Of a stretch of 64,000 nucleotides of DNA, positions 16,095-25,025 are shown piece by piece (position 1 is the stretch's first letter; every line of letters begins with the position of its first letter). The stretch comes from Anaeromassilibacillus sp. An250 (GTDB taxonomy: Bacteria > Bacillota > Clostridia > Oscillospirales > Acutalibacteraceae), in contig NZ_NFJK01000001.1 in the NCBI RefSeq assembly GCF_002159845.1, positions 186,001 through 250,000 on the forward strand, written 5' to 3'. The translations under genes and the position numbers were made by a program. The notes beneath the pieces were generated by a model. That model had not been told where the DNA came from, did not search any database, and saw nothing but the letters and a program-made list of their open reading frames with translations.

Positions 16095-17435
16095 TTATTT
16101 GTGGAGTCTTGCCTCAAGAGCTTCCTTCTGCTCCTCATAGCCGGGTTTTCCAAGCAGGGCAAACATATTCTTCTTGTAGCTTTCTACGCCGGGCTGGTCG
16201 AACGGATTTACGCCGAGCAGATAGCCGGAAATTGCGCAAGCCTTTTCGAAGAAATAGATCAGTGCACCCAGGGATTCCTCCGAGAAATCCGGAACATGGA
16301 GGACGATATTCGGCACGCCGCCGTCGGTGTGCGCCAATACGGTTCCCTCAAAGGCCTTCTCGTTGACATAGGACATGCTCTTGCCTTCCAGGAAATTCAG
16401 GCCGTCCACATTTTCGGGATCGTTGCCGATGTACAGCTCTTGCTTTGCCTTGTCAAACAGGACAACCGTCTCAAAGAGGGAGCGGCGGCCCTGCTGGATG
16501 TATTGACCCATGGAATGCAGGTCTGTGGAGAACACCACCGATGCCGGGAACAGCCCCTTGTTATCCTTGCCCTCGCTCTCGCCATAGAGCTGCTTCCACC
16601 ACTCGCACATCATCGTATAGCAGGGCTCATAGCTGACGAGGATTTCAATCTCCTTGCCCTTGCGGTAGAGCATATTGCGCAGTGCAGCGTAAAGGTAGCA
16701 CGGATTGGTAAACATATCGGCATTGTTATATTCCTGCTGCGCCTTTGCAGCGCCAGCCATCAGCGCGTCAATGTCCGCGCCGCTGACGGCGATCGGCAGC
16801 AGGCCAACGGCTGTCAGAACGGAATAACGTCCGCCAACATCATCCGGAACAACGAAGGTCTCATAGCCTTCCTTGGTAGCGAGCTGTTTGAGGGTGCCGC
16901 GCGCCTTATCGGTGGTGCAGTAGATGCGTTTTCTCGCCTCTTCCTTGCCGTACTTCTTCTCCAGGAACTCGCGCAGGACGCGGAACGCAATTGCGGGCTC
17001 CGTCGTCGTGCCGGACTTGGAGATCATGTTGATGGAAACGTCCTTGCCCTCGCAGATCGCCAGCAGCTCGCTCAATGCAGTGGAGCTGATGCTGTTGCCT
17101 GTGAAGTAGATGTCAGGCGTGTCCTTCTTCATGTTGTTATAGTTGGGCGACTTCAAAAACTCAATCGCTGCACGGGCGCCAAGGTAAGAACCGCCGATGC
17201 CGATGACAATAAACACCTGCGAATTCGCCTGAATCCGCTTTGCCGCCTCTTTGATGCGGGCAAATTCCTCTTTATCGTAATTGGTCGGGAGATCCACCCA
17301 CCCGATAAAATCGTTGCCGAGGCCAGTGCCATTGTGGAGCATTTCGTGCGCAAGCTTTACCTGCGGCGCGAGCGCCTTATATTCATTTTCACCAACAAAC
17401 CCGGACAGATGTTGTGTATCAACTCTGACAGACAT
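16095..17435 (-). CDS. pgi: Glucose-6-phosphate isomerase
   Basis: This cytoplasmic glycolytic enzyme interconverts glucose-6-phosphate and fructose-6-phosphate. The 446 residues match the short Gram-positive form. Conserved parts are [20 protein letters not shown] (about 74-93), [16 protein letters not shown] (phosphate-binding SGTTTEP at 141-147), [16 protein letters not shown] and [16 protein letters not shown]. The start at 17435 is set by AGGAGG seven bases upstream and by the normal N-terminus; longer in-frame starts are not supported. It has its own promoter. Confidence 0.96.
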   Translation of the reverse strand: MSVRVDTQHLSGFVGENEYKALAPQVKLAHEMLHNGTGLGNDFIGWVDLPTNYDKEEFARIKEAAKRIQANSQVFIVIGIGGSYLGARAAIEFLKSPNYNNMKKDTPDIYFTGNSISSTALSELLAICEGKDVSINMISKSGTTTEPAIAFRVLREFLEKKYGKEEARKRIYCTTDKARGTLKQLATKEGYETFVVPDDVGGRYSVLTAVGLLPIAVSGADIDALMAGAAKAQQEYNNADMFTNPCYLYAALRNMLYRKGKEIEILVSYEPCYTMMCEWWKQLYGESEGKDNKGLFPASVVFSTDLHSMGQYIQQGRRSLFETVVLFDKAKQELYIGNDPENVDGLNFLEGKSMSYVNEKAFEGTVLAHTDGGVPNIVLHVPDFSEESLGALIYFFEKACAISGYLLGVNPFDQPGVESYKKNMFALLGKPGYEEQKEALEARLHK

Positions 17436-17475
17436 ATGAAATCCTCCTAAATATTGCATTCTTGGGTATGTTGTT

Positions 17476-17504
17476 ATTTTACAATAGTTTGTCCATATTT
17501 GCAA
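17476..17504 (-). promoter_or_regulatory. Promoter of pgi
   Basis: TTGCAA (17499-17504) and TAAAAT (17476-17481) are 17 bases apart on the minus strand, 41 bases upstream of the pgi start codon. Confidence 0.65.
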
Positions 17505-17582
17505 GGGAGGGCACACATTTTATAATTTAATAATTTATGAACCCGAATCGCTTGTGCATTTTGTGTATTTTCTGCAAGCGGT

Positions 17583-17616
17583 AGAGAAAGCCGTACCCTT
17601 AGAAGAAGGGCACGGC
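17583..17616 (-). terminator. Terminator of the second dac gene
   Basis: GCCGTGCCCTT pairs with AAGGGTACGGC (one wobble) around a five-base loop and is followed by TTTCTCT, 10 bases past the stop on the minus strand. Confidence 0.75.
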
Positions 17617-17626
17617 CCTACCGAAG

Positions 17627-18775
17627 TCACATGGACACAAGCTGCCGGAACAAAAGCTGGAACACAGAAGAAAAGGTAATTTCGGGGATCGAAGTCTTGG
17701 CGAGGATGTTGTATTCCTTGAGGACCTCGCCGTCCAGGATACAGGTGATCTTTCCCAACACCTGCCCTTCCTCAACGGGAGCGGTCAGGTTTTCCCCCAC
17801 CGAAATCTGGTATTGAATCTCTGCATCCTTTCCTTTGGGAATCAGCATCACGCCGTCGGCGGTGACGGTTGTCTCCACCTGTTCGGACATTCCGTTGAGC
17901 ACCGGAATAGGCGCAAGGGCCTCCGGGGGCACCTGTGGCGTAGCGACGGACCAATTGGCAAAGCCGTAGTCCAACAGGGTGGAAGCGGTGGAAAACCGGT
18001 CCTTTGTGTTCGCAGCGCCCAGCACCACCGCAATCAGCTGCACGCCGTCGCGCTCTGCGGTTGCACTGATGCAGCTTCCCGCCTGGCCGGTTGTACCGGT
18101 TTTCAGGCCGGTGATCCCCTGATACGACTTGATGAGCTTGTTCGTATTGACCAGCTGCGTTTGGCCGTCCCGCACATAGTCGATCCAGATCTTCGTATAA
18201 TCGAAGATTTTTTTATGCTTCATCAGCTCCCGCGACATCACCGCGACGTCATAGGCGGAGGTCAGATGCCCTTCCTCATCCAATCCGTTGCAGTTTTTGA
18301 AGGTGGTGTCCGCCATGCCGAGGGCCTGCGCTTTTTCGTTCATTTGCCGTAGGAACTCCTCCTCGCTGCCCGCCACATATTCGGCCAAAGCAACCGCGGC
18401 GTCATTGGCGCTGGCAACGACGGTCGCCTTGAGCATGTCGTCCACAGACATGGCCTCCCCTTCTTTAAGCCAGATGTCCGACCCGCCCATCGACGCGGCA
18501 TGGGCGCTCGCTGTAACCGTATCGGTCAGAGCGATCTTGCCCGCGTCCAACGCTTCCATCACAAGCAGCAGCGTCATCACCTTGGTGATCGAGGCGCAGG
18601 CGCGTTTCTCATGCGGATTCTTTTCATACAACACCTTTCCGGTCTGTGCTTCCATCAGGACAGCGGCAGGCGCTTTGACTTCTTCTTCGGAAAGCGCGGA
18701 TGCGGCGCGCATCGGCACGGACATTCCAATCAGCAGAACGGCCAGCAGCCCCGCCGCAATTCGTTTGCCTTTCAT
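17627..18775 (-). CDS. D-alanyl-D-alanine carboxypeptidase (second paralogue)
   Basis: This secreted low-molecular-weight penicillin-binding protein has 382 residues. The signal peptide covers about 1-28 (LLAVLLIGMSVPMRAASA). The catalytic SITK is at 62-65, the second motif is SAN at 122-124 (in place of SGN, common in clostridial members) and KTG is at 225-227. A beta-rich C-terminal domain is followed by a short amphipathic tail (FSSVFQLLFRQLV). GAGGAGGGAG seven bases upstream decides the start at 18775. It is separate from the dacF-like gene at 6.3 kb and shares the catalytic plan but little else. It is probably a vegetative wall carboxypeptidase. Confidence 0.93.
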   Translation of the reverse strand: MKGKRIAAGLLAVLLIGMSVPMRAASALSEEEVKAPAAVLMEAQTGKVLYEKNPHEKRACASITKVMTLLLVMEALDAGKIALTDTVTASAHAASMGGSDIWLKEGEAMSVDDMLKATVVASANDAAVALAEYVAGSEEEFLRQMNEKAQALGMADTTFKNCNGLDEEGHLTSAYDVAVMSRELMKHKKIFDYTKIWIDYVRDGQTQLVNTNKLIKSYQGITGLKTGTTGQAGSCISATAERDGVQLIAVVLGAANTKDRFSTASTLLDYGFANWSVATPQVPPEALAPIPVLNGMSEQVETTVTADGVMLIPKGKDAEIQYQISVGENLTAPVEEGQVLGKITCILDGEVLKEYNILAKTSIPEITFSSVFQLLFRQLVSM

Positions 18776-18921
18776 CTGTAATCTCCCTCCTCGTTCTGCT
18801 CCCGGAGCGGAGGCTGCGGCAATTGCCCTTGGCGCCCGGGAATCCAAACCGTCCAATGGACTTGTTCGGTCTTCCCTAATTCTTATGCCGCTGTCTGCCG
18901 GATTATCGCAATTCCATCCGA

Positions 18922-18980
18922 TAAAAAACAAAAAGTTCCTGTGCGGGACAGCGGTTGAAAGGCCGTTTCGCACAGGAACC
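18922..18980 (-). terminator. Terminator of hisH-hisF
   Basis: GTTCCTGTGCG and CGCACAGGAAC form an 11-bp stem with a 23-base loop. On the minus strand it is followed by TTTTTGTTTTTT, 17 bases after the hisF stop. Confidence 0.85.
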
Positions 18981-18996
18981 ATCAAACCAGGAAATA

Positions 18997-19755
18997 TCAC
19001 CGGCGCACGGAGATCCCACGCCCAGCAAGATACGCTTTCAGATCCGGGATGGTGATCTCTCCAAAGTGGAACAGAGAGGCCGCCAAAACTGCATCTGCAT
19101 GTCCAGCCGTGAAAGCGTCATAGAAATGCTCCATTGCACCGGCGCCGCCGGAAGCGATCACCGGGACATTGACACTATCGGACACCGCCCGCGTCAATTC
19201 CAAATCGTAGCCGTTTTTGACGCCGTCGCAATCCATGCTGGTGAGCAAAATCTCCCCCGCCCCCAGATCGACTGCCTGTTTCGCCCATTCGACGGCATCC
19301 AGACCCGTATCGACCCGGCCGCCGTTTAAATAGACCGTCCAGCCGCCTTCCGGACGGCGCTTTGCATCGATTGCGCACACCACGCACTGGCTTCCAAATT
19401 TTTCCGCCGCCTCCTGGATCAGGGAAGGGTTCCGGATCGCCGCTGAATTGACGGATACCTTATCCGCTCCAGCACGCAGCAGCGCGTTGAAGTCGTCCAC
19501 GGTGCGGATTCCGCCCCCGACTGTGAAGGGGATGAAGATGCTGTCCGCCACCTGTGCGACCATGTCGAGGATGATATTGCGCGCCTGTGCGGAGGCCGTG
19601 ATGTCCAGGAACACCAGCTCGTCCGCCCCCTGCGCATCGTAGGCCTTTGCCGCCTCTACCGGGTCCCCCGCATCCCGCAGGTTGACGAAGTTGGTGCCCT
19701 TCACCACTCTTCCGTTGTTGACGTCCAGGCAGGGGATGATTCTCTTTGCATACAT
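18997..19755 (-). CDS. hisF: Imidazole glycerol phosphate synthase, cyclase subunit
   Basis: HisF takes ammonia from HisH and converts PRFAR to imidazole glycerol phosphate and AICAR in histidine synthesis. The 252 residues form a TIM barrel with the catalytic Asp11 in [15 protein letters not shown] and the second Asp in [12 protein letters not shown]. The phosphate loops are [11 protein letters not shown] and [11 protein letters not shown]. The start at 19755 has GAGGAGG upstream and is the family's standard start. It lies 13 bases after hisH and about 23 kb from the remaining his genes. Confidence 0.97.
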   Translation of the reverse strand: MYAKRIIPCLDVNNGRVVKGTNFVNLRDAGDPVEAAKAYDAQGADELVFLDITASAQARNIILDMVAQVADSIFIPFTVGGGIRTVDDFNALLRAGADKVSVNSAAIRNPSLIQEAAEKFGSQCVVCAIDAKRRPEGGWTVYLNGGRVDTGLDAVEWAKQAVDLGAGEILLTSMDCDGVKNGYDLELTRAVSDSVNVPVIASGGAGAMEHFYDAFTAGHADAVLAASLFHFGEITIPDLKAYLAGRGISVRR

Positions 19756-19768
19756 GTGCCATTCCTCC

Positions 19769-20386
19769 TCAATCCGCGTCGATCCGCGCGACAAAATTCT
19801 GCAACATCTTGAGGCCAGTCCGCCCGCTTTTTTCCGGATGGAACTGCGTGGCAAATAGGTTTCCCCGCTGAATTGAAGCGTCAATCCGCACGCCGTACTC
19901 CGTCGTCGACGAGACAACGCTCGGATCGTCCGCATGGAGATAGTAGGAATGCACAAAGTATACATACGGATCCTCTTCCAGCCCGGCAAAAAGGCCGCTC
20001 TGGCTGCGAAGCTCCAAAGAATTCCACCCGATATGCGGCACCTTTAGCCCTCGGTCCGCTGGGATGCGGAGGATCTTCCCTTCCAAAACACCCAAGCCGC
20101 GCACGCCGGGGCTTTCCTCGCTTCCCTCAAAAAGGAGCTGCAAGCCCAAGCAAATGCCCAAAAAAGGCTTTCCGCTTTCAATAAAGTCCAGTACCGGCTG
20201 GACCAACCCTGCATTCTTCAGGCAATTCATAGAATCGCCAAAAGCGCCCACGCCGGGCAAAATTGCCGCATCGGACGCTTTGATAACTTCCCGGTCTGCG
20301 GTCACTTGCACCTCGCAACCTATATGGTGGAACGCTTTTATCACGCTCTGGATGTTTCCGGCACCATAGTCGATGACTGAGATCAT
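19769..20386 (-). CDS. hisH: Imidazole glycerol phosphate synthase, glutamine amidotransferase subunit
   Basis: HisH releases ammonia from glutamine for HisF. The 205 residues form a class I glutamine amidotransferase: [19 protein letters not shown] at the N-terminus, nucleophile Cys in [14 protein letters not shown], and the His/Glu pair in [13 protein letters not shown]. The start at 20386 has a GGGGGA site eight bases before; an in-frame ATG at 20401 (with AGGAAG upstream) would add five residues. It heads the two-gene hisHF operon behind its own promoter. Confidence 0.96.
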   Translation of the reverse strand: MISVIDYGAGNIQSVIKAFHHIGCEVQVTADREVIKASDAAILPGVGAFGDSMNCLKNAGLVQPVLDFIESGKPFLGICLGLQLLFEGSEESPGVRGLGVLEGKILRIPADRGLKVPHIGWNSLELRSQSGLFAGLEEDPYVYFVHSYYLHADDPSVVSSTTEYGVRIDASIQRGNLFATQFHPEKSGRTGLKMLQNFVARIDAD

Positions 20387-20456
20387 TTCGTATTCCCCCA
20401 TTTTCCGCGCTTCCTGCTGCTTTTTCGCATTGCTTTGCTAAAATCAGATATACATC

Positions 20457-20485
20457 ATTTTATCATTTTCTGCGGATAAAGGCAA
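20457..20485 (-). promoter_or_regulatory. Promoter of hisH-hisF
   Basis: TTGCCT (20480-20485) and TAAAAT (20457-20462) on the minus strand are 17 bases apart, about 70 bases before hisH. No T-box or leader peptide is visible between promoter and gene. Confidence 0.55.
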
Positions 20486-20601
20486 ACGTTTTCTGCTGCC
20501 AGCCAAAAACAGAAATTTTTCCATTTGAAGAAACAACTGACATTTTGCAACCGCTCGCTTTAAAACCGGACGCTTTCAGGAACCTTCTTTTCCCATACAA
20601 T

Positions 20602-20646
20602 GAAGAAGCCCCTTTCAACCGGAATTTCCGTGAAAGGGGCTTCTTT
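20602..20646 (-). terminator. Terminator of nagB
   Basis: A 16-bp perfect stem (GAAGAAGCCCCTTTCA/TGAAAGGGGCTTCTTT minus one end pair) with a 13-base loop lies 22 bases after the nagB stop. The T-run is weak on the minus side. Confidence 0.75.
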
Positions 20647-20668
20647 ATAAACAACGCGACTGAAATTC

Positions 20669-21421
20669 TCAATAAATCATTTCCGGGCACTTCTCGCGGA
20701 TGACCGACATCGCTTCTTCATCGCCCACAATGGTAACATCCGGATGGACCTGCAAAATCGACGCCGGCACCTCCGGGGTAATCGGCCCAAACAGGGACTG
20801 ATAGAGGATCTCCGCTTTGCCAGCACCGTTCGCCACCAGCAGGACCTTCTTTGCCTTCATAATGGAACCAATGCCCATTGTAACCGCATATCTCGGAACT
20901 TCGTCTTTGCTGGCAAAGAACCGGGAGTTGGCGTCAATCGTCTTCTGGTTTAACGTGACGCGGTGGGTCTCCTTGATATAGCTCTCGCTCGGCTCGTTAA
21001 AGCCGATATGCCCTGTATTGCCGATTCCCAAAAGCTGGAGATCGATGCCGCCCAGGGACTCAATTAACGCATCATAGCGGCGGCCTTCTTCCGCCACATC
21101 TTCTGCCAAGCCGTTCGGCACATGGGTATTTTCCAAATGGATATTGATGTGCTTAAAGAAGTTCTCCTTCATGTAATAGTGGTAGCTTTGCTCGTGGTCC
21201 GGTGCAAGGCCGCAATACTCGTCCAAGTTTACGCTGCGCACTTTGGAGAAGTCGACGTCTCCCTTATTATACCAATCGATCAACTGCGCATACACGCCCA
21301 AAGGCGTAGAACCTGTGGCAAGGCCCAACACAGAATCCGGCTTTAAGATCACTTGTGCAGAGATGAGATTTGCCGCCTTCCGGCTCATTCCATTATAATC
21401 CGGCGCGCTGAAAATTATCAT
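20669..21421 (-). CDS. nagB: Glucosamine-6-phosphate deaminase
   Basis: NagB converts glucosamine-6-phosphate to fructose-6-phosphate and ammonia, feeding amino sugars into glycolysis. The 250 residues show LGLATGSTPLGVYAQLI (phosphate loop), VNLDEYCGL (catalytic Asp region) and LGIGNTGHIGFNEP (catalytic His). It is a monocistronic gene with its own promoter and terminator. nagA is not in the window. Confidence 0.97.
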   Translation of the reverse strand: MIIFSAPDYNGMSRKAANLISAQVILKPDSVLGLATGSTPLGVYAQLIDWYNKGDVDFSKVRSVNLDEYCGLAPDHEQSYHYYMKENFFKHINIHLENTHVPNGLAEDVAEEGRRYDALIESLGGIDLQLLGIGNTGHIGFNEPSESYIKETHRVTLNQKTIDANSRFFASKDEVPRYAVTMGIGSIMKAKKVLLVANGAGKAEILYQSLFGPITPEVPASILQVHPDVTIVGDEEAMSVIREKCPEMIY

Positions 21422-21493
21422 ACAAACCTTCCTTTCACGGCCGCCAGGTGGCCTCCCTATTGGCCTCCGGCCGAATAAAATATTCTAAAATCC

Positions 21494-21521
21494 ATTATAC
21501 CGTTTTTTTAGAGAATCGCAA
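21494..21521 (-). promoter_or_regulatory. Promoter of nagB
   Basis: TTGCGA (21516-21521) and TATAAT (21494-21499) are separated by 16 bases on the minus strand, about 70 bases upstream of nagB. Confidence 0.6.
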
Positions 21522-21599
21522 GCGTGAGAACTGTATAATTTTGTCCATTTTGTAAACAACTATGGATGATCTAACGGAATAGGAGGCCGCAAAAGACAA

Positions 21600-22004
21600 A
21601 TGAAGAAAAACGCACTCTTATTTGCAACCGGTGGCTCTGTCTACCCGATGTTGGAAATTTTGTGCCGTGGGCATACCGATCTTTCGATGTCCGTAGCCGG
21701 TGGAATTTGCCTTTGCTTGATCGACCGCATTTGTAATCGTTCTATGAAAGGAAAATGCCTGGCCGTAAAATGCTGTGCTGGTTCTGGAATTATCACTTCT
21801 GTGGAATTCGCGATTGGTTTAATTGTCAATGTTGCATGGAAACAGGATGTTTGGGACTATTCCCATCTACCATTGAATATTATGGGGCAAGTCTGCCTCC
21901 CATTTTCCATCCTTTGGTTTTTAATCACAATCCCTGCGCTTGCTGTCTGTAATCTGTATGATAAAATTCCATTCATCCTCTCGAAAAGGCATATGGCTAA
22001 ATAG
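21600..22004 (+). CDS. Small membrane protein, ABC_trans_CmpB-like (type IV ABC-transporter family)
   Basis: This 134-residue protein has about four hydrophobic segments. GGSVYPMLEILCRGHTDLSM and the pair WDYSHLPLNIMGQVCLPFS and ILWFLITIPAL match the pattern of the putative ABC-transporter type IV family (CmpB-like), whose members are mostly uncharacterised Firmicute membrane proteins. That assignment rests on remembered family features, not a search. AGGAGG lies about 13 bases before the ATG, slightly far. It is monocistronic on the plus strand, with GH25 convergent to it. Confidence 0.75.
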   Translation: MKKNALLFATGGSVYPMLEILCRGHTDLSMSVAGGICLCLIDRICNRSMKGKCLAVKCCAGSGIITSVEFAIGLIVNVAWKQDVWDYSHLPLNIMGQVCLPFSILWFLITIPALAVCNLYDKIPFILSKRHMAK

Positions 22005-22105
22005 ATTTTTCCACCTAAAATAGCGCTTCAATAGCAGATTGTACGCATTTGGAGAAATTGCACCAATTGCACAGCATTTTCAAATTTTTTTGGCAATCAC
22101 ACAAT

Positions 22106-22133
22106 AGGCCCTATGCCCGAAAGCACAGGGCCT
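22106..22133 (-). terminator. Hairpin terminator shared by GH25 and the small membrane protein
   Basis: AGGCCCTATGC and GCACAGGGCCT form an 11-bp stem (one wobble) with a six-base loop, between two convergent genes. The flanking T-runs are short on both sides. Confidence 0.6.
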
Positions 22134-22142
22134 ATTCCTAAT

Positions 22143-23063
22143 TTAAGAGATCCAGAAAACAAACCTGCGGGCCGCCGTATCTTCCGCCCCGCCATAGCGG
22201 GTCCAGATCCCAGTGGATTGCCCCGGCTGCCCAATGGGGACCACCAGGAAAAACTGCTCGGTCTGTGTACGCCGCACCGGGATCACCGTAACAATGTCCG
22301 GCGTACCGGCGTAGAGTTCAATTTTAGATGGGTCTGCGGCGGAACATTTTACACCGTACCATTGCCCGCGGGCTTTATGCACATCCATCGTTGTATCAAT
22401 CGAAACCGGGTTTTCGATTTTCCATCCGTTCAACCCTTTGTTTTTGACAAGGGTTGGAAAATCTTGAAAGCTGATATCGGTATCCGAACCATTTTTTCCA
22501 TCGGTTTCCACGCCCGGCCATTCGCCTCCCGTGGACATAATCTCGTTTTGCCAAAGCGCACATGCTTCATCCGGCTTTTCGACGCCGGGACGCGCATACC
22601 AAAACACATATTCCGAGAGCTGTTCCGGGTAAATCATCCGGTTGTACCAGTCTTTGTTGACATAATAGGCAGCCAAATACCCGGCTTCCTGCAAACCTGC
22701 ACAGACTGTGCGAATAATGTCGGTAAGTGTTTGACGGGAGGGCATCCCGTGTTTCTCCTTATAGCCGTCTCCGTCCTCCATATCAATAGCGACCGGAAAA
22801 AGCGGCTTCTTCCCTTTTAATAGGCGCAAAAGGTGTGCCAGCTCGCTCTTGGCGTTTTCTGTATTCAACGCATAGCTATACAAGTAGGCGCCCCATGGGA
22901 TTCCAAGGCGGTCACAAGCTTCTACATTCGCCTCAAAATTTCGATCGTCCTGCTCCTTCAGGTCGCTTCCATAGCCGCAACGCAGCATGGCAAATTTCAG
23001 GCCCGCCTGTTTGGCTGCTTCCCAATCGACCGTGTTATGGTGGCTGACATCAATTCCTTTCAT
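22143..23063 (-). CDS. Glycoside hydrolase family 25 (lysozyme-like muramidase)
   Basis: This is a predicted N,O-muramidase that cleaves peptidoglycan between MurNAc and GlcNAc. Residues 1-190 form the GH25 barrel: MKGIDVSHHNTVDW, LKFAMLRCGYG, and the acidic catalytic strand FPVAIDMEDGDGY. The C-terminal hundred residues are beta-rich (GQWYGVKCSAADPSKIELYA) and could be a wall-binding domain of no recognised class. No signal peptide is present, so export needs another route such as lysis, holin or a forespore compartment. AAGGGGG nine bases upstream sets the start at 23063; a longer start adds 10 residues. No phage genes lie around it. Confidence 0.88.
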   Translation of the reverse strand: MKGIDVSHHNTVDWEAAKQAGLKFAMLRCGYGSDLKEQDDRNFEANVEACDRLGIPWGAYLYSYALNTENAKSELAHLLRLLKGKKPLFPVAIDMEDGDGYKEKHGMPSRQTLTDIIRTVCAGLQEAGYLAAYYVNKDWYNRMIYPEQLSEYVFWYARPGVEKPDEACALWQNEIMSTGGEWPGVETDGKNGSDTDISFQDFPTLVKNKGLNGWKIENPVSIDTTMDVHKARGQWYGVKCSAADPSKIELYAGTPDIVTVIPVRRTQTEQFFLVVPIGQPGQSTGIWTRYGGAEDTAARRFVFWIS

Positions 23064-23277
23064 GCATCTTGTCCCCCTTTTGAATGGATTCAAACCATTT
23101 TATGCAGGACAGCATCCATTTGTGACTCTTGGAAACCATACAAAAACAGATTGATTCGCTCTGAGTGCTTTAAACCTTCCCGTTAGTTAGATACGCCCTT
23201 TCTCCTATCTCTGTTTCCAAAACCTGCCGCGTCATATCCACAATCGATTCGGGAAAGCTACTTTTGAGGTGATGAAG

Positions 23278-23517
23278 ATGCCAAGGGAAAGCGCTTATAT
23301 GATTGTAGAACGTGTGAATGGAAAACACGATTTAAAAGAGATCAAGCGCGGGTTGGACCGGCTGCACGGCGTAACTTCCGTCAGCGTGAATCCTTCCCAC
23401 AATCTGGTGGCCGTGGATTACGACAGTTCCGGCACGTCTTACGACGCAATCGAACATCAACTCAATACGCTCGGCTATGAAGTCGCAGCGGACGCAAGCA
23501 ACATCAACACAAGGTAA
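23278..23517 (+). CDS. HMA-fold (heavy-metal-associated-like) protein lacking the CxxC motif
   Basis: This 79-residue single-domain protein follows the beta-alpha-beta-beta-alpha-beta pattern of copper chaperones: YMIVERVNGKHDLKEIKRGL, GVTSVSVNPSHNLVAVDYD and AIEHQLNTLGYEV. The metal-binding MxCxxC loop is replaced by VNGKHD, so it probably does not bind copper in the usual way. The ATG at 23278 is preferred because AGG lies eight bases upstream. It is a single gene that ends at a strong bidirectional hairpin. A regulatory or structural role for the degenerate fold is possible but unknown. Confidence 0.8.
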   Translation: MPRESAYMIVERVNGKHDLKEIKRGLDRLHGVTSVSVNPSHNLVAVDYDSSGTSYDAIEHQLNTLGYEVAADASNINTR

Positions 23518-23545
23518 TCTCCTCCCACATCTCCTAGACCATGCA

Positions 23546-23582
23546 AAAAGCGGACGCAGTCAACAAAACTGCGTCCGCTTTT
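23546..23582. terminator. Bidirectional terminator between convergent genes
   Basis: A perfect 15-bp stem (AAAAGCGGACGCAGT/ACTGCGTCCGCTTTT) with a seven-base loop ends in T on both strands, serving the HMA-like gene and the ABC permease gene. Confidence 0.9.
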
Positions 23583-23603
23583 CGTGTAAATCATGCTGTG
23601 AAA

Positions 23604-24977
23604 TTATTCCTGCTTAATCGCCGTCAACGCACTGATTTTTACAGCGCGGTTGGCTGGGTAAAATCCAGAGATCAAACCGATCATCGTGGCAAACACCAGC
23701 GCGCCAAACGCTAACCAAACGGGGATAATGGATACATTGGAACCAGTGACCCCAACGCCAACGATCCCGCCCAAAGAAATACTATTCCCCGCAGCCGCGA
23801 AGGAGTTGATTGCAAACGATATGCCATAGCTAAACGCCAATCCCAGGATGCCCCCCATAAAGCCGATTGTACCGGCCTCCACTAGGAACATGGTGCGGAT
23901 ATTCCCAACCACGCATCCCAGAACCTTCATCACGCCAATTTCTCTTGTGCGTTCATAGATAGACATAATCATGGTATTGGTGATACCTAATGCCGCTACA
24001 AGCAGAGAGATGGCACCCAAACCACCCAAAATCATCTGGATGGTGCTCATTTGCTGTTCCAAAGGTTTGCGGATACTTTCCATGCTATAGGTATCTGCAA
24101 AACCCAATGCCTGGATAGCCTCTTCAACTTCTGCAACATACTCCACACTCTCAGCCTTTACGCTTACATTATCATAGCTGGATTTCGTGTTTGTCGTATC
24201 AACATCATTAATCTTATTGTACTGTTCCTGCAGCTTTTTCGCAAAGCTGACATCCATAAACACCGCATATCCCGGCGGTGGATTCCGGCTCCAGTCGTCG
24301 CCCATCACACCGATGCATTTGAGTTCGATCGGTTTCTGCTTTTTACTCGCAGTGGTCGTGCTCGTCCCCTCATCCAGGTTGCCCTGCATCTCGTTGATGA
24401 CCAATTCCAACTCGTCCTTCATAGGATCCACATAAGGGTCTGGAATGGTTCCGGTCGCATCGGGCTGGGCAAAAATCATATTGTTGCTGGTCTTCTTCGT
24501 ATTGTAGAAGTTATATAGCGCCGACCACCCAAACAAAATCATATTCTCTTCAAAGTCATCGCCGGGCAGCGAACCCTCCTGTACCGTATAACCAAAATCT
24601 GCGAGGGATTTCATATTGACGCCATAGATCTGCCCCTGATAGGCATACTTTCCGCTGTTGATCGTTACTGCATTCCAATCCAGCGTATACACCGGCGTGA
24701 CAGCTACCACATGGGGAATCGCTTCAATTTTTGCAATCATGTCATCGTCGAGGGGGGTAGACTCCGGCGTCTGGTTATAGTTGTTGATCTGGACGATTGT
24801 CAGGTCGCCCATCCCCTCCATCATGGTATTCATGCTCTCATTGATACCGATGCCAAAGGAAACCATTACAACGATCGCGCATGTGCCGATAATGACGCCG
24901 GCAACCGTCAGCAAAGTACGCACTTTACGCTTGAACAAATTGCTCAAGCTCATGCCGATCATATCTTTCCATTTCAA
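23604..24977 (-). CDS. MacB/FtsX-type ABC transporter permease
   Basis: This 457-residue permease is of the MacB/LolE superfamily. There is one N-terminal helix (VRTLLTVAGVIIGTCAIVVM, about 20-40), a large extracytoplasmic domain of about 260 residues and three C-terminal helices. The C-terminal FtsX domain carries the sequence ALGITNTMIMSIYERTREIG and ends YPANRAVKISALTAIKQE. In Gram-positive bacteria such systems act on lipoproteins, peptides or envelope stress and use a separate ATPase. Here the ATPase (26906-27649) and a 622-residue secreted protein precede it in the same operon. Confidence 0.93.
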   Translation of the reverse strand: MKWKDMIGMSLSNLFKRKVRTLLTVAGVIIGTCAIVVMVSFGIGINESMNTMMEGMGDLTIVQINNYNQTPESTPLDDDMIAKIEAIPHVVAVTPVYTLDWNAVTINSGKYAYQGQIYGVNMKSLADFGYTVQEGSLPGDDFEENMILFGWSALYNFYNTKKTSNNMIFAQPDATGTIPDPYVDPMKDELELVINEMQGNLDEGTSTTTASKKQKPIELKCIGVMGDDWSRNPPPGYAVFMDVSFAKKLQEQYNKINDVDTTNTKSSYDNVSVKAESVEYVAEVEEAIQALGFADTYSMESIRKPLEQQMSTIQMILGGLGAISLLVAALGITNTMIMSIYERTREIGVMKVLGCVVGNIRTMFLVEAGTIGFMGGILGLAFSYGISFAINSFAAAGNSISLGGIVGVGVTGSNVSIIPVWLAFGALVFATMIGLISGFYPANRAVKISALTAIKQE

Positions 24978-25025
24978 GGCGAGGCCCCTCCTTTCTCAAT
25001 GGTGAGGCATTCTGTTGCTGTACGG

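Noticed and set aside
22143-23063. GH25 gene as part of a prophage
   Set aside because: No holin, tail, capsid, integrase or terminase gene lies within several kilobases. Neighbours are chromosomal envelope genes.
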